DNA from: Kerstersia similis
GTDB taxonomy: Bacteria > Pseudomonadota > Gammaproteobacteria > Burkholderiales > Burkholderiaceae_B
Direction: 5' to 3'
Assembly (NCBI RefSeq): GCF_965139615.1
Contig: NZ_CBCSIQ010000002.1
Coordinates: 124,001-188,000 of the forward strand
Length of the DNA: 64,000 bases
This document shows positions 1-8,419 of this stretch, one piece after another. A model generated the notes under the pieces. That model searched no databases. It was not told the origin of the DNA and saw only the letters and a list, made by a program, of their open reading frames with translations. The position numbers and the translations under genes were made by a program. Position 1 is the stretch's first letter, and each line of letters starts with the position of its first letter.

Positions 1-240
1 TACCTGGGCCATGCCGCGCTGGATGTCGGCATAGTCCTGGGCGCTGATGACGCCGACGGCGGAGAGCATCTCCGCGTGCGCCAGCGAGCCCTGGATATCG
101 ACGTACGCCAGGCGTTTGTCGAAATCGACGGAAGCGGTATAGCGCTTGACCAGATCGGAGACGGGTTCGGAGAAACGCGCCGACCAGGCCTTGGCCTTGT
201 TGGCGAATTGATTGTGATGGGATGATGTGGTGTCTGACAT
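1..240 (-). CDS. argH: Argininosuccinate lyase, N-terminal part (runs off the left edge)
   Basis: The reverse strand from 240 to 1 reads 80 codons without a stop and begins MSDTTSSHHNQFANKAKAWS. The stretch WSARFSEPVSDLVKRYTASV and the following KRLAYVDIQGSLAHAEML match the conserved N-terminus of argininosuccinate lyase, the last step of arginine synthesis, which splits argininosuccinate into arginine and fumarate. The catalytic histidine and GSSxMPxKxN regions lie outside the window. The gene is divergent from the mechanosensitive channel at 305, leaving a 64-bp shared promoter region. The family is well supported by the N-terminal match; only the fragment is visible. Confidence 0.85.
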   Translation of the reverse strand, partial: MSDTTSSHHNQFANKAKAWSARFSEPVSDLVKRYTASVDFDKRLAYVDIQGSLAHAEMLSAVGVISAQDYADIQRGMAQV

Positions 241-304
241 AATGGCCGAATTATAAGATGCGCGATAATGCCGCAACCTCAATTGTCCCGAATTACTGGA
301 AGCA

Positions 305-1591
305 ATGGTAGAGCTGGCTAATTTTTATCAATCCTTGCTGGATACCTGGACGCCCAAAAGCGAGTGGGCGCAGACCGTGTTCGGCCTGTGCGTGCTGGCG
401 GTCGTGGCGTTGTTGGCACATGTCATTGTTTCGCATGTGGTGCTGCGGGTCATCCGCCGCCTGCTGCGTGTGAGCGGCCGCGAAAATTGGGATCAGGCGC
501 TGCGGCGGCGCGGTGCCTATCGCAATCTGTGGCGTTCGGTGCCGCCGCTGGTGGTGTCGGTGAATGCCGATCTGGTGCCGCATTTCGAGCGTCTGGCAGG
601 GCCGGTCAGCCGCCTGGCCTTGATCCTGGCGATTATTTTCTTCTTCCAGTCCTTGCGGAATTTCCTGAGCGCCTTGCAGGACACCTACGCGGCGACGACC
701 CGTGCACAGACCCGGTCGATCAAAGGCTATATCGAACTGGCCAAGATCGCGTTGGTGGCGATTTGTTTTGTGCTGGTGATTTCCATCCTGGTGAACCGTT
801 CGCCGGTGATCCTGATTTCCGGTCTGGGCGCGCTGTCAGCCGTGTTGTTGCTGGTGTTCAAGGATACCTTGCTGTCATTGGTGGCCAGTACTCAGCTGAC
901 CACCAACGATATGTTGCGTATCGGCGACTGGATTGAAATGCCGCAGGCCGGGGCTGACGGGTTCGTGATTGATATCGCGTTGCATACGGTGAAGGTGCAG
1001 AACTGGGACAAGACCGTCACGACGATTCCGACCTACAAGCTGTTTTCAGAGAGCTATCGGAATTGGCGCCAGATGTTTGAGTCCGGCGGCCGGCGTATCA
1101 AGCGGACCTTGCGGATCAATGCCAGGTGTGTGCGGTTTTTGAGTGATGCCGAACACGAGCGTTTGCAGTCGTTCAGTTTGCTGAAGGAATATCTGAAGGA
1201 CAAGGACCAGGAGATCTCGCGTTTCAATGCGCAGCTGGGCGAGGCGGGCAACAGTGTGGTGAATCGGCGCCGCCTGACGAACCTGGGGACATTTCGTGCT
1301 TATGCCAAGGCGTATATCCAGGCGAACAAGGAAGTCCGCAAGGATATGCTGTTGCTGGTGCGGATGATGGAGCCGACCGCCGAGGGGATTCCCGTGGAGG
1401 TCTATTGCTTTACCAACAATACGGCCTGGGTGGAGTATGAGCGGATCCAGGGGGATATTTTCGACCATCTGCTCGCGATTTTGCCGGAGTTCGATTTGCA
1501 GCTGTATCAGGCGCCTGCGGGAGCGGATCTGTTGCAGCTGGGGCCGCGTGAGGCGGCTCAGGCAGCCGCGATGGCATCTGTTCGCCACTGA
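305..1591 (+). CDS. ybdG: YbdG-type miniconductance mechanosensitive channel (MscS family)
   Basis: The 428-residue protein matches the length of the YbdG/MscM branch of MscS channels, which open under membrane tension during osmotic downshock. Hydrophobic segments lie near residues 21-50, 97-118, 140-163 and 168-190. The last is the pore-lining helix (GLGALSAVLLLVFKDTLLSL). The MscS beta domain follows at about residues 190-260 (RIGDWIEMPQAGADGFVIDI, then TTIPTYKLFSESYRNW), then a soluble C-terminal part. It starts with ATG at 305. A strong hairpin terminator about 190 bp downstream suggests a single-gene transcript. The MscS fold is certain; the YbdG assignment rests on length and on the long insert after the beta domain. 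Confidence 0.85.
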   Translation: MVELANFYQSLLDTWTPKSEWAQTVFGLCVLAVVALLAHVIVSHVVLRVIRRLLRVSGRENWDQALRRRGAYRNLWRSVPPLVVSVNADLVPHFERLAGPVSRLALILAIIFFFQSLRNFLSALQDTYAATTRAQTRSIKGYIELAKIALVAICFVLVISILVNRSPVILISGLGALSAVLLLVFKDTLLSLVASTQLTTNDMLRIGDWIEMPQAGADGFVIDIALHTVKVQNWDKTVTTIPTYKLFSESYRNWRQMFESGGRRIKRTLRINARCVRFLSDAEHERLQSFSLLKEYLKDKDQEISRFNAQLGEAGNSVVNRRRLTNLGTFRAYAKAYIQANKEVRKDMLLLVRMMEPTAEGIPVEVYCFTNNTAWVEYERIQGDIFDHLLAILPEFDLQLYQAPAGADLLQLGPREAAQAAAMASVRH

Positions 1592-1780
1592 GTTCGCAGT
1601 AGCCTGGCGGTGCGCCTGCTGGCGCGTTGCTTCGCCTGAGGCGGGACGACGCATGCGAGCGATTCAGGCATGGCAAGGCCGGGCTTGTTCAGACGCACCA
1701 TAGTGGCAGCAGCATGTATTCAGAAATATTCTGAATTTATTTGTTTCAAGTTTCTATAAATTTTCTTGCCGGTTCGAATT

Positions 1781-1835
1781 GCCCTGTATTGGTGCGGCGC
1801 TCTGCGTGCCTGCACCGATACAGGGCTTTTTGCTT
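1781..1835 (+). terminator. Rho-independent terminator after the mechanosensitive channel gene
   Basis: GCCCTGTATTGGTGC pairs with GCACCGATACAGGGC, with one G-T pair, around a 16-nt loop. TTTTTGCTT follows. It lies in the 470-bp gap between the channel gene and the cupin gene. Nothing coding is convincing in that gap. Confidence 0.8.
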
Positions 1836-1964
1836 ACAGGGTTGTTAGTTTTTGCTTTTTGGGAAATCCCTGATTTTTTCTGGGTTTGCCCTTTTAGCGC
1901 AGTTTTTTTATAGATTATCCAGGTGCCATGCGGCTTTAAAGCTGGTTTTCATGCACCAAAATGG

Positions 1965-1980
1965 CTGACATATTTGTCAG
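1965..1980. promoter_or_regulatory. Operator-like palindrome, copy 1 (CTGACA-N4-TGTCAG)
   Basis: CTGACATATTTGTCAG is a perfect 6-4-6 inverted repeat about 80 bp upstream of the cupin start. An identical half-site pair with the same 4-bp spacing lies at 2028-2043. The centre-to-centre distance is 63 bp, about six helical turns, which would put two bound dimers on one face of the DNA. The TetR regulator at the end of the cluster (9320) is the natural candidate; that link is inference. Confidence 0.65.
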
Positions 1981-2027
1981 TTCTTCGGGTTGCTACTAGG
2001 TTTTCTTGCCGGGATTTTTCACTGATA

Positions 2028-2043
2028 CTGACAACAATGTCAG
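2028..2043. promoter_or_regulatory. Operator-like palindrome, copy 2 (CTGACA-N4-TGTCAG)
   Basis: CTGACAACAATGTCAG repeats the half-sites and spacing of copy 1 exactly, with different spacer bases. It ends 18 nt before the ATG of the cupin gene, so it probably overlaps the transcription start. A protein bound here would block initiation. A weak -10-like GATACT (2024-2029) overlaps its left edge. Confidence 0.65.
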
Positions 2044-2061
2044 TTTTTATCGGGGAATGTC

Positions 2062-2559
2062 ATGGAAGAAAAGGTAGGCGGCAAGTATGTCGTGATTGGT
2101 CCGGATGAGGGGAAAAGCTATTGGCAGCCCAAGCCTGCTAACGGTTATGTCAGGACTTTGCTCAATAGTGAAGTCACCGGGGCGGGAACACCTTTTTGCG
2201 CCGGTACGCAGACCATAGATCCCGGCTGTTTCGTGCGCGAGCATTGCCATGATGCCCACGAAGAGATCATTTACATCTTCGAAGGCGAAGGCGTGGCGCA
2301 GCTGGAAGGCAAGGAGATCGCGCTGGCACCCGGCGCCTGCCTGTTTCTGGGCAAACACCGCAAACACAGGTTTATCAACACGGGCACCGGCCCCTTGTCT
2401 TTTTTCTGGACGCTGATGCCCGGCGGTCTGGATGACTTTTTTCGCCAGATCGGCCGCGAGCGTACCGCGGGCGCCATTCCGCCCGTTCCGTTTGAACGCC
2501 CGGCGGATATCGCCGCCATTGAGGCCAGCACCGTTTTCGGGTGGACGCAGAAGTCCTGA
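2062..2559 (+). CDS. Cupin-domain protein, first gene of the TRAP/aspartate-dehydrogenase cluster
   Basis: The 165-residue protein has one cupin barrel. Motif 1 is seen as HCHDAHEE (H-x-H-x3-E) near residue 59. Motif 2 is PGACLFLGKHRKHRFIN, with a His and Asn in the usual H-x3-N spacing, so metal binding is expected. Small one-domain cupins act as isomerases, decarboxylases, dioxygenases or ligand sensors, and nothing here selects between these. The gene starts with ATG after a GGGGA ribosome site and lies directly behind the twin operators, so it is probably the first gene of the operon. The C-terminal tail after residue 120 is not recognisable. Confidence 0.75.
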   Translation: MEEKVGGKYVVIGPDEGKSYWQPKPANGYVRTLLNSEVTGAGTPFCAGTQTIDPGCFVREHCHDAHEEIIYIFEGEGVAQLEGKEIALAPGACLFLGKHRKHRFINTGTGPLSFFWTLMPGGLDDFFRQIGRERTAGAIPPVPFERPADIAAIEASTVFGWTQKS

Positions 2560-2677
2560 GCATCTGGCGAGTGCATATGCCGCAGTGCGGACCGGTTGGT
2601 TTCAGGCCGGTATAGGGAAAACGGACGCAGGCGGATTGCCGGCGTGAGCATCCATCAAGACAAAGGAAGCAGACAGC

Positions 2678-2992
2678 ATGTTTATCGAAGAACGGGATTA
2701 CTGCATCAAGCCCGGCCTGGCCGGCAAGTTCGTTGCGCTGTATGAGGCACATGGGCTGGCGCTGCAGAAGCATTACCTGGGGAAGTTTCTGGGCTATTTC
2801 ATTAGCGATATCGGCGAACTCAACCGGGTGGTGGCGCTCTGGGGCTACGACAGCCTGGATGAACGCGATGCGGCCCGCAGCCGCATGATGGCCGATCCGG
2901 CCTGGCAGGACTATCTGGATAGGGTGTTGCCACTGATAGATTCGCAGCAGACCCGCATCCTGAAGCCGGTTTCTTTCTCTCCCATTCAGTAA
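2678..2992 (+). CDS. NIPSNAP-family protein
   Basis: The 104-residue protein shows the NIPSNAP pattern, a ferredoxin-like alpha/beta fold. It opens with EERDYCIKPGLAGKFVALYE and continues with FISDIGELNRVVALWGYDSL, where the W-x-Y-x-S-L part is typical, and then a segment with R-x-x-M-x-x-DPAW. NIPSNAP proteins occur often in bacterial catabolic clusters, but their biochemical role is mostly unknown. It lies 118 bp after the cupin gene and 10 bp before the dehydrogenase gene, so it is co-transcribed with the latter. Family assignment is good; function is unknown. Confidence 0.75.
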   Translation: MFIEERDYCIKPGLAGKFVALYEAHGLALQKHYLGKFLGYFISDIGELNRVVALWGYDSLDERDAARSRMMADPAWQDYLDRVLPLIDSQQTRILKPVSFSPIQ

Positions 2993-3002
2993 AGCAGACA
3001 GC

Positions 3003-3944
3003 ATGAAACAGATAGCGGTAATCGGCAGCGGCATCATCGGAACGTCCTGGGCGGTGGTTTTTGCCCGGGCAGGTCTGCAGGTGCGGCTTTATGACGGCGA
3101 TGCCATGCAGCGGGAGCGCGCCGTGGCTGTGCTGCGGGAGACGGTGCGGGCCAGTGCGGCCCTGCTGCGCGAAGGCGACAGTGTGGAGGCCGTGCTGGCC
3201 AGGGTGCAGGTGGTGGATGCACTGGATGCCGCACTGGATGGCGCGGACTATGTGCAGGAGGCGATCTCCGAGCAGTTGGATGCCAAGCGCGCATTGTTTG
3301 CCGCCATGGATGCGCGGCTTGCGCCAGCAGTGATTCTCGCCAGTTCCAGCTCGACCTATGGCGTTTCCTTGTTTGTTGAGGATTTGCCTGGCCGGGCGCG
3401 TTGCCTGGTGGTGCATCCGATGACGCCGCCGCATTTGATGCCCGTCGTGGAGGTCGCGCCAGCACCGTGGACCAGCGCGGTGGTGACGCAGCAGGCGTTC
3501 GCGTTCATGCAGGCGCTGGGGCAGGTGCCGGTGCACATTCATAAGGAGATCAGCGGTTTTGTGTTGAATCGTTTGCAGGGCGCGTTGCTGGCTGAGATGT
3601 TCCAGGTGATTGCCGACGGCGTGATTTCGGCGCGTGATGCCGATCTGCTCCTGAGCCAGGGGCTGGGGCTGCGCTGGGCGACGGTTGGTCCGCTCGAAGG
3701 GGTGGATCTCAATGCGCCTGGCGGGATTGCGGATTATCTGCAGCGCTACGGCCATATTTTCAATGGCATGGCGGCGGAAAAAGGCTTGCCGGCACCGGTG
3801 GATGAAGCGCTGGCCGCCCGGCTGGATGCGGAAATGCGGGCATCGCTGGCCTTGGACGGCTTGGCGCGCAAGCGCTCCTGGCGCGATCTGGCAGTTGTGC
3901 AGGTGCGGCAGGCCATGCAGCCTTTGTACGGGGAAAAACCATGA
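3003..3944 (+). CDS. 3-hydroxyacyl-CoA-dehydrogenase-like NAD-dependent dehydrogenase
   Basis: The 313-residue protein begins with a Rossmann NAD-binding motif (VIGSGIIGTSWAVVFARAG, GxGxxG). It carries the family motif HPMTPPHLMPVVEV near residue 138, equivalent to the HPxNPP signature of 3-hydroxyacyl-CoA dehydrogenases, and the substrate-side segment HIHKEISGFVLNRLQGAL. The length fits the one-domain-pair relatives that oxidise free 3-hydroxy acids, such as L-gulonate 3-dehydrogenase, lambda-crystallin and carnitine dehydrogenase, rather than fatty-acid oxidation enzymes. Its stop overlaps the start of dctQ by 4 bp, which ties it to the transporter. Reaction type is likely; substrate is unknown. 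Confidence 0.75.
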   Translation: MKQIAVIGSGIIGTSWAVVFARAGLQVRLYDGDAMQRERAVAVLRETVRASAALLREGDSVEAVLARVQVVDALDAALDGADYVQEAISEQLDAKRALFAAMDARLAPAVILASSSSTYGVSLFVEDLPGRARCLVVHPMTPPHLMPVVEVAPAPWTSAVVTQQAFAFMQALGQVPVHIHKEISGFVLNRLQGALLAEMFQVIADGVISARDADLLLSQGLGLRWATVGPLEGVDLNAPGGIADYLQRYGHIFNGMAAEKGLPAPVDEALAARLDAEMRASLALDGLARKRSWRDLAVVQVRQAMQPLYGEKP

Positions 3945-4462
3945 AATGGATACACCGTTTTGATCGTTTGAACCAGGGTATTTGCTGGCTCCTGGGCGCC
4001 TTGATGCTGGTGATGGTGTTGTGCACGCTGTGGCAGGTGGCCGTGCGCTTCCTGTTGACGGCGATGGGCTGGAATGTGGCCGCGCCCTGGACGGAAGAGG
4101 TGTCGCGCTACGCCATGATCTGGATCATTTTCCTGGGGGCCGGAGTGGCTTGCAGGCAGGCGCAGCTGATCTCCCTGGAGATCGTCATGATGCGTTTGCC
4201 GCCGGTCCTGGGCAAGAGCGTGCGTTATGTCGCGTTATTCGGTTGCCTGGCGTTTTTCTGCCTGATGTTCGTGCTGGGCATGGAGTTCATGGAGTTTGGC
4301 GCGATCGAGACCAGCCCCGTGCTGTCCTTGCCCAAGACCTGGATTTATGTGGCGATGCCTGCCGGTTTTGCGTTGATGTTCGCCAATACCGTGGCGCTGT
4401 TGTTGAACTGCTGGCTGGAGCGGGGCGATATCCGTCACGCCGGCCATCCCCCGACGGAGTGA
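3941..4462 (+). CDS. TRAP transporter small permease (DctQ family)
   Basis: The 173-residue protein has four hydrophobic helices near residues 12-38, 55-75, 88-110 and 130-155, as expected for the small membrane subunit of a TRAP transporter. The segment WTEEVSRYAMIWIIFLGAGV is the typical DctQ signature. The subunit pairs with DctM in the inner membrane and helps dock the periplasmic binding protein for sodium-driven uptake. The gene overlaps the dehydrogenase by 4 bp (ATGA) and is followed 6 bp later by dctM. Confidence 0.85.
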   Translation: MKWIHRFDRLNQGICWLLGALMLVMVLCTLWQVAVRFLLTAMGWNVAAPWTEEVSRYAMIWIIFLGAGVACRQAQLISLEIVMMRLPPVLGKSVRYVALFGCLAFFCLMFVLGMEFMEFGAIETSPVLSLPKTWIYVAMPAGFALMFANTVALLLNCWLERGDIRHAGHPPTE

Positions 4463-4468
4463 ACGATC

Positions 4469-5737
4469 ATGTTATCTGCCGTATTCATTTTGCTGCTGTT
4501 GTTCGCCATCAGCATTCCCATTGCGCTGAGCCTGGGGATCGCGCCGCTGCCGGCACTGATGGACAAGGGAATTCCGCTGGTGGCAGTGCCGCAAACGATG
4601 TTTGAAGCCATGGATTCCTTCGCGTTGATGGCCGTGCCGTTTTTCGTGCTGGCGGGGCGCCTGATGCAAACCGGCGGTATCGCCCGGCGACTGATTGATC
4701 TGGGCCTGGCGCTGATCGGTTGGGTCAAGGGCGGGCTGGGCGGTGCTGCGGTGCTGACGACGATGTTCTTCTCGACGATCTGCGGTTCATCGTCGGCGAC
4801 GACGGCGGCCATCGGTTCGGTGATGATTCCGGAAATGGAGCGCAAGGGGTATCCGCGCCCCTTCGCGGCATCGGTGATTGCTTCCAGCGGCGAGCTGGGC
4901 GTAATCCTGCCGCCGTCGGTGCCCATGATCATCTATGCCATGCTGACCGGCACCTCCGTCGCCTCGCTGTTCGTGGGTGGCATCCTGCCAGGGCTGCTGA
5001 TCGCCTTGTCCCTGATCATCACCATCCTGATCCTGTCGCGGATGCATGATTACGGCGAAGCCGCACGGGTCACGCCGGGCGAGTGGCTGCGCGGCGTGTG
5101 GCGTGCCTTGCGCCAGGCCAGCCTGTCCTTGCTGATGCCGGTCATCATCCTCGGCGGTATCTACGGCGGGTTCTTTACGGCAACGGAAGCGGCGGTGGTC
5201 GCCGTGGCCTATGCCTTCATCCTGGGCGTGTTCGTCTATGGCGAAATTTCCCTGAAATCCTTGCCGGCGATTCTGTGGAGTTCGGCAGTGACCTCAGCCA
5301 TCGTGCTGTTGATCGTAGGGTTCGCGTCGGTCTTTGCCTATGTCCTGTCGCTGTATCAGGCGCCGCAAAAGGTCGCCAGCATGCTGCTGGGCGTTTCCGA
5401 CAATCCGCTGGTTTTCCTGTTGCTGGTGAATGTCGCGTTGCTGGTGATTGGTCTCTTTATGGAGACGTTTGCCGCCATCCTGATCCTCGCACCGGTTCTG
5501 GCGCCTGTTGCGGTCAGCCTGGGCATAGATCCTGTGCATTTCGGCGTCATCGTGATCGTGAATCTTGCCATCGGCATGGTAACGCCGCCAGTGGGGGTGA
5601 ATCTGTTCCTGGTATGCGGCATTGCCAATGTCACCATGGAACGGCTGATGCGCCCGCTGTCCATTTTCCTGGCCGTGCTGCTCTGCGACCTCATGATCAT
5701 TACCTATGTGCCGGTGCTCTGGCCGGCGCTGTTCTGA
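4469..5737 (+). CDS. TRAP transporter large permease (DctM family)
   Basis: The 422-residue, very hydrophobic protein matches the usual length of DctM, the sodium-coupled translocation subunit. It contains the family segments GRLMQTGGIARRLIDLGLAL and STICGSSSATTAAIGSVMIP, then SSGELGVILPPSVPMIIYAM and, near the C-terminus, NLAIGMVTPPVGVNLFLVCG. About twelve membrane helices are apparent. It sits between the small permease (6 bp upstream) and the binding protein (35 bp downstream) in the normal Q-M-P order. Substrate cannot be told from the permease. Confidence 0.9.
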   Translation: MLSAVFILLLLFAISIPIALSLGIAPLPALMDKGIPLVAVPQTMFEAMDSFALMAVPFFVLAGRLMQTGGIARRLIDLGLALIGWVKGGLGGAAVLTTMFFSTICGSSSATTAAIGSVMIPEMERKGYPRPFAASVIASSGELGVILPPSVPMIIYAMLTGTSVASLFVGGILPGLLIALSLIITILILSRMHDYGEAARVTPGEWLRGVWRALRQASLSLLMPVIILGGIYGGFFTATEAAVVAVAYAFILGVFVYGEISLKSLPAILWSSAVTSAIVLLIVGFASVFAYVLSLYQAPQKVASMLLGVSDNPLVFLLLVNVALLVIGLFMETFAAILILAPVLAPVAVSLGIDPVHFGVIVIVNLAIGMVTPPVGVNLFLVCGIANVTMERLMRPLSIFLAVLLCDLMIITYVPVLWPALF

Positions 5738-5772
5738 GTTTCCACCAACTACTTCCATTAGGAAGGCACATC

Positions 5773-6756
5773 ATGAAAACACTGAAAACGCTTTTGGCTG
5801 GTGCGGTCTTTGCTGCGGGTTCCATGGCGGCTTATGCGGACGAGCCCATCCAGATCAATATCGGCCATGCGCTGGGAGATACCAGCAGCTATCAGATCGC
5901 CGGCCTGCATTTTGCCGACCTGATGGACAAAAAGACCAATGGCAGGGTCAAGGTCACCATGTACCCGTCGGGCAGCCTGGGGGGAGAATTGAAACTGGTG
6001 CAGGGGGTGCGTACGGGTGTGGTTGATGCCCTGATCGTCGGTCAACCATCGCTGGAAAACACCGTTAAGGAATACCGGGTGCTGTCCTTGCCGTACCTGT
6101 TCGATGATTACGAACAGGCCAACCGCGTCATGCAGGGGCCGGTGGGCGACGAGTTGCTGGAGGTTTTGTCCAGGTACAACATGAAAGGCCTGGGCTGGGG
6201 AGCAATTTATGCCCGCAGCCTGGCCTCGATGAAGCCCGTGGACAAGCTGGAGGACGTCAAAGGCCTGAAGGTGCGTGTCATTCAGTCGCCGGGCTATGTC
6301 GAAGCCTACCGTGCCCTGGGCGCGCAGCCGACGCCGACAGCTTACGCAGAACTGTTCCTGAGCCTGCAGAATGGCGTGGTGGATGCGGCGGAGCTGAGCC
6401 CGGATCAGACGGTGGGCGACGGCTTTGTCGATGCCATCAAGCATTATTCGGTGACGGCGGTTCATCAGTTGCCGAGCCTGTTCATCATTTCCAAGAACAA
6501 GTTCGACAAGCTGCCTGCGGATATCCAGACGGCTATCGAAGAGGCAGGCAAGGAAGCGATGGGTGTGGCAGTGGCTTACCAGAATGAGCAGATCGTAAAG
6601 GCCTTCGAAACGCTCAAGCAGCGTGGCGTCACCATCCATGAGCCGGATCAGGCGCCATTGCGTGCAGCAGCGCGTGCATCCTGGCCGCGTATTACCAGCG
6701 AAGCCCCGGGCGGAGAAGAGTTCGTCGCCAAGATCGAGGCAGCAAAGGCCCAGTGA
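5773..6756 (+). CDS. TRAP transporter periplasmic solute-binding protein (DctP family)
   Basis: The reading frame is open further upstream, but the ATG at 5773 follows an AGGAAGG ribosome site and gives a signal peptide (MKTLKTLLAGAVFAAGSMAA, then YADEPIQ), so I place the start there. That gives 327 residues. DctP features include GGELKLVQGVRTGVVDALIV and LKVRVIQSPGYVEAYRALGA. The arginine in KVRV is where the carboxylate-binding arginine of DctP proteins lies, which suggests an organic acid ligand. It delivers the solute to the DctQ-DctM pair. Its stop overlaps the hydrolase start (TGATG). Confidence 0.88.
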   Translation: MKTLKTLLAGAVFAAGSMAAYADEPIQINIGHALGDTSSYQIAGLHFADLMDKKTNGRVKVTMYPSGSLGGELKLVQGVRTGVVDALIVGQPSLENTVKEYRVLSLPYLFDDYEQANRVMQGPVGDELLEVLSRYNMKGLGWGAIYARSLASMKPVDKLEDVKGLKVRVIQSPGYVEAYRALGAQPTPTAYAELFLSLQNGVVDAAELSPDQTVGDGFVDAIKHYSVTAVHQLPSLFIISKNKFDKLPADIQTAIEEAGKEAMGVAVAYQNEQIVKAFETLKQRGVTIHEPDQAPLRAAARASWPRITSEAPGGEEFVAKIEAAKAQ

Positions 6757-7571
6757 TGAGCATGCCTGCATCCAAAACGGCATTCCGGGTGCAGCTGCCT
6801 GACGGCGCATGGCTGTCAGGCAGCAGTACCGGTACAGGCGTACCGGTACTGCTGCTCAGCGGCCTGGGCGGGAGCGAAGCCTTTTGGCAACCTGTGCGCC
6901 AGGGCCTGCCGGGCTACCGCTGCATAGCCTTTGATCAACGCGGTATCGGCGCATCAACACGCGGCAGCGCTGCGGTGAGTGTGCAGCAGCTGGCGCAGGA
7001 TTGCCGCCATGTGCTCGACGCCTTGGATCTGGGCCAGGTGCATGCCGTCGGGCACTCCACCGGTGGCTGCATTCTGCAGGAGCTGGCGCTGGCCGAGCCG
7101 CTGCGCTTGCAGTCGCTGTTCCTGGGGGGAACCTGGGCAGGGCCGGATGACTATATGAAGGCCTTATTCCGGTTGCGCGATGAAATCCTGCAACGGTCGC
7201 CGGAATGCTATGAGCGCCTGGGCGCTTTGCTTTCCTACCCGGCGCAGTGGTTGCGCGAGCATCCGGAAAAGCTGGCGGCCGCAGCGCAAGGGCAGTGGAC
7301 GGCAAGCCGTGTCGGCATCGTGCGCGAGCGTATCGCGGCCTTGCTGGCGCATGACCGGCGCGCGCAACTGGGGCAGCTTGCCTTGCCATGCAAGGTGATC
7401 GGTGCCGCGGATGACCAGGTCGTGCCCTTGCATTTGCAACGCGAGCTGGCCGGTCTGGTGCCCGGCGCAACCTTGGAAGTCTTGAATCAAGGCGGCCACT
7501 TTTTTCCCGTGGCACGCCGGCAGCAGTATCTGCAGATACTGCAATCCTGGCTTGGAGGACAGGGCAAATGA
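6756..7571 (+). CDS. Alpha/beta hydrolase, PcaD-like
   Basis: I choose the ATG at 6756, which overlaps the dctP stop as TGATG. A GTG one codon earlier is possible. The protein is about 271 residues and shows the alpha/beta hydrolase layout: oxyanion region LLLSGLGGSEAFW, the turn FDQRGIGAST, the nucleophile elbow GHSTGG near residue 98, an acid in AADDQVVPLH, and the histidine in GGHFFP. This arrangement resembles 3-oxoadipate enol-lactonase and esterase relatives. Within the cluster it probably opens an ester, lactone or amide in the imported compound. It overlaps the next gene by 4 bp. Confidence 0.8.
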   Translation: MSMPASKTAFRVQLPDGAWLSGSSTGTGVPVLLLSGLGGSEAFWQPVRQGLPGYRCIAFDQRGIGASTRGSAAVSVQQLAQDCRHVLDALDLGQVHAVGHSTGGCILQELALAEPLRLQSLFLGGTWAGPDDYMKALFRLRDEILQRSPECYERLGALLSYPAQWLREHPEKLAAAAQGQWTASRVGIVRERIAALLAHDRRAQLGQLALPCKVIGAADDQVVPLHLQRELAGLVPGATLEVLNQGGHFFPVARRQQYLQILQSWLGGQGK

Positions 7572-8368
7572 GTTTCCGCATCGCATTTATCGGTATGGGC
7601 ACGATTGCCCAGGATGTCGCCCGTGCTTTATCCAGCGGCCAGCGTGCCGGACGGTATGTGCTAGGCGCGCTGAGCCGCTCCCGCCCCGAGGGGGGCGAGG
7701 CACCGGCGCTTGCCTGGTTTGAGGACCTGGATGCCTTGCTGGCCTGGGGGCCGGATCTGGTCGTCGAGGCGGCCAGCCAGGAGGCGGTCTGGGCGCTGGC
7801 GCCAGCCTGCCTGCGTGCCGGTCATCCCGTGCTGGTGACATCGGTCGGGGCGCTGGCGGATGCAGATCAGTTCGCTGCGCTACAGGCAGCCGCCGTGGCG
7901 GGGGGCGTCACGCTGAGCGTGCCAGCCGGTGCCGTGGCGGCGCTCGATTACCTGCAGGCTGTGCGTGGCCAGGACGGGGTAAAGGTCATGTATGAGTCGC
8001 GCAAGCCCGTGGATGCCTGGCGCGATGAGTTGGCGATGCGTGGCATTGCGCCGGAATCCTTGCAGGAGCCGCTGGTTCTGTTCCAGGGCAATGCCCGCGA
8101 CGCGGCCTTGCGCTATCCCAAGAACCTGAACGTGGCGGCGACGGTGGCGCTGGCTTGCGCGGGCATGGAGGCCACGGAAGTCCGGGTCGTGGTGGATCCG
8201 GCGGTCACCGGCAATACCCATACTATTACTGTCCATAGCCCGCTGGGCGAGTTGCGCACGACATTGACGAACCAGCCTTCGCCGACCAATCCGAAAACGT
8301 CGTGGGTGGTCGCGCAAAGTATTGTGAGCGCGATAGAGCGGCAGTTTGCCTGCTTCCTTGTGGCCTGA
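7568..8368 (+). CDS. L-aspartate dehydrogenase-like enzyme (AspDH/NadX family)
   Basis: The 266-residue protein has an N-terminal Rossmann motif (IAFIGMGTIAQDVARAL) and the aspartate dehydrogenase core segments RYPKNLNVAATVALA, GNTHTITVHS with the expected catalytic histidine, and LTNQPSPTNPKTSWVVAQSI. AspDH interconverts L-aspartate and iminosuccinate or oxaloacetate plus ammonia with NAD(P). In some bacteria this feeds NAD synthesis, but here it is translationally coupled (4-bp overlap) to the hydrolase and TRAP genes with no nadA or nadC. A catabolic role is therefore more likely, perhaps on aspartate released from the imported compound or on a related imine. Family is firm; physiological substrate is inferred. 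Confidence 0.82.
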   Translation: MSFRIAFIGMGTIAQDVARALSSGQRAGRYVLGALSRSRPEGGEAPALAWFEDLDALLAWGPDLVVEAASQEAVWALAPACLRAGHPVLVTSVGALADADQFAALQAAAVAGGVTLSVPAGAVAALDYLQAVRGQDGVKVMYESRKPVDAWRDELAMRGIAPESLQEPLVLFQGNARDAALRYPKNLNVAATVALACAGMEATEVRVVVDPAVTGNTHTITVHSPLGELRTTLTNQPSPTNPKTSWVVAQSIVSAIERQFACFLVA

Positions 8369-8419
8369 TGCCAGAGGGTTCAGGCGGGATGCCGCCGGCG
8401 ATGAGATGAGGAGCAGAAG

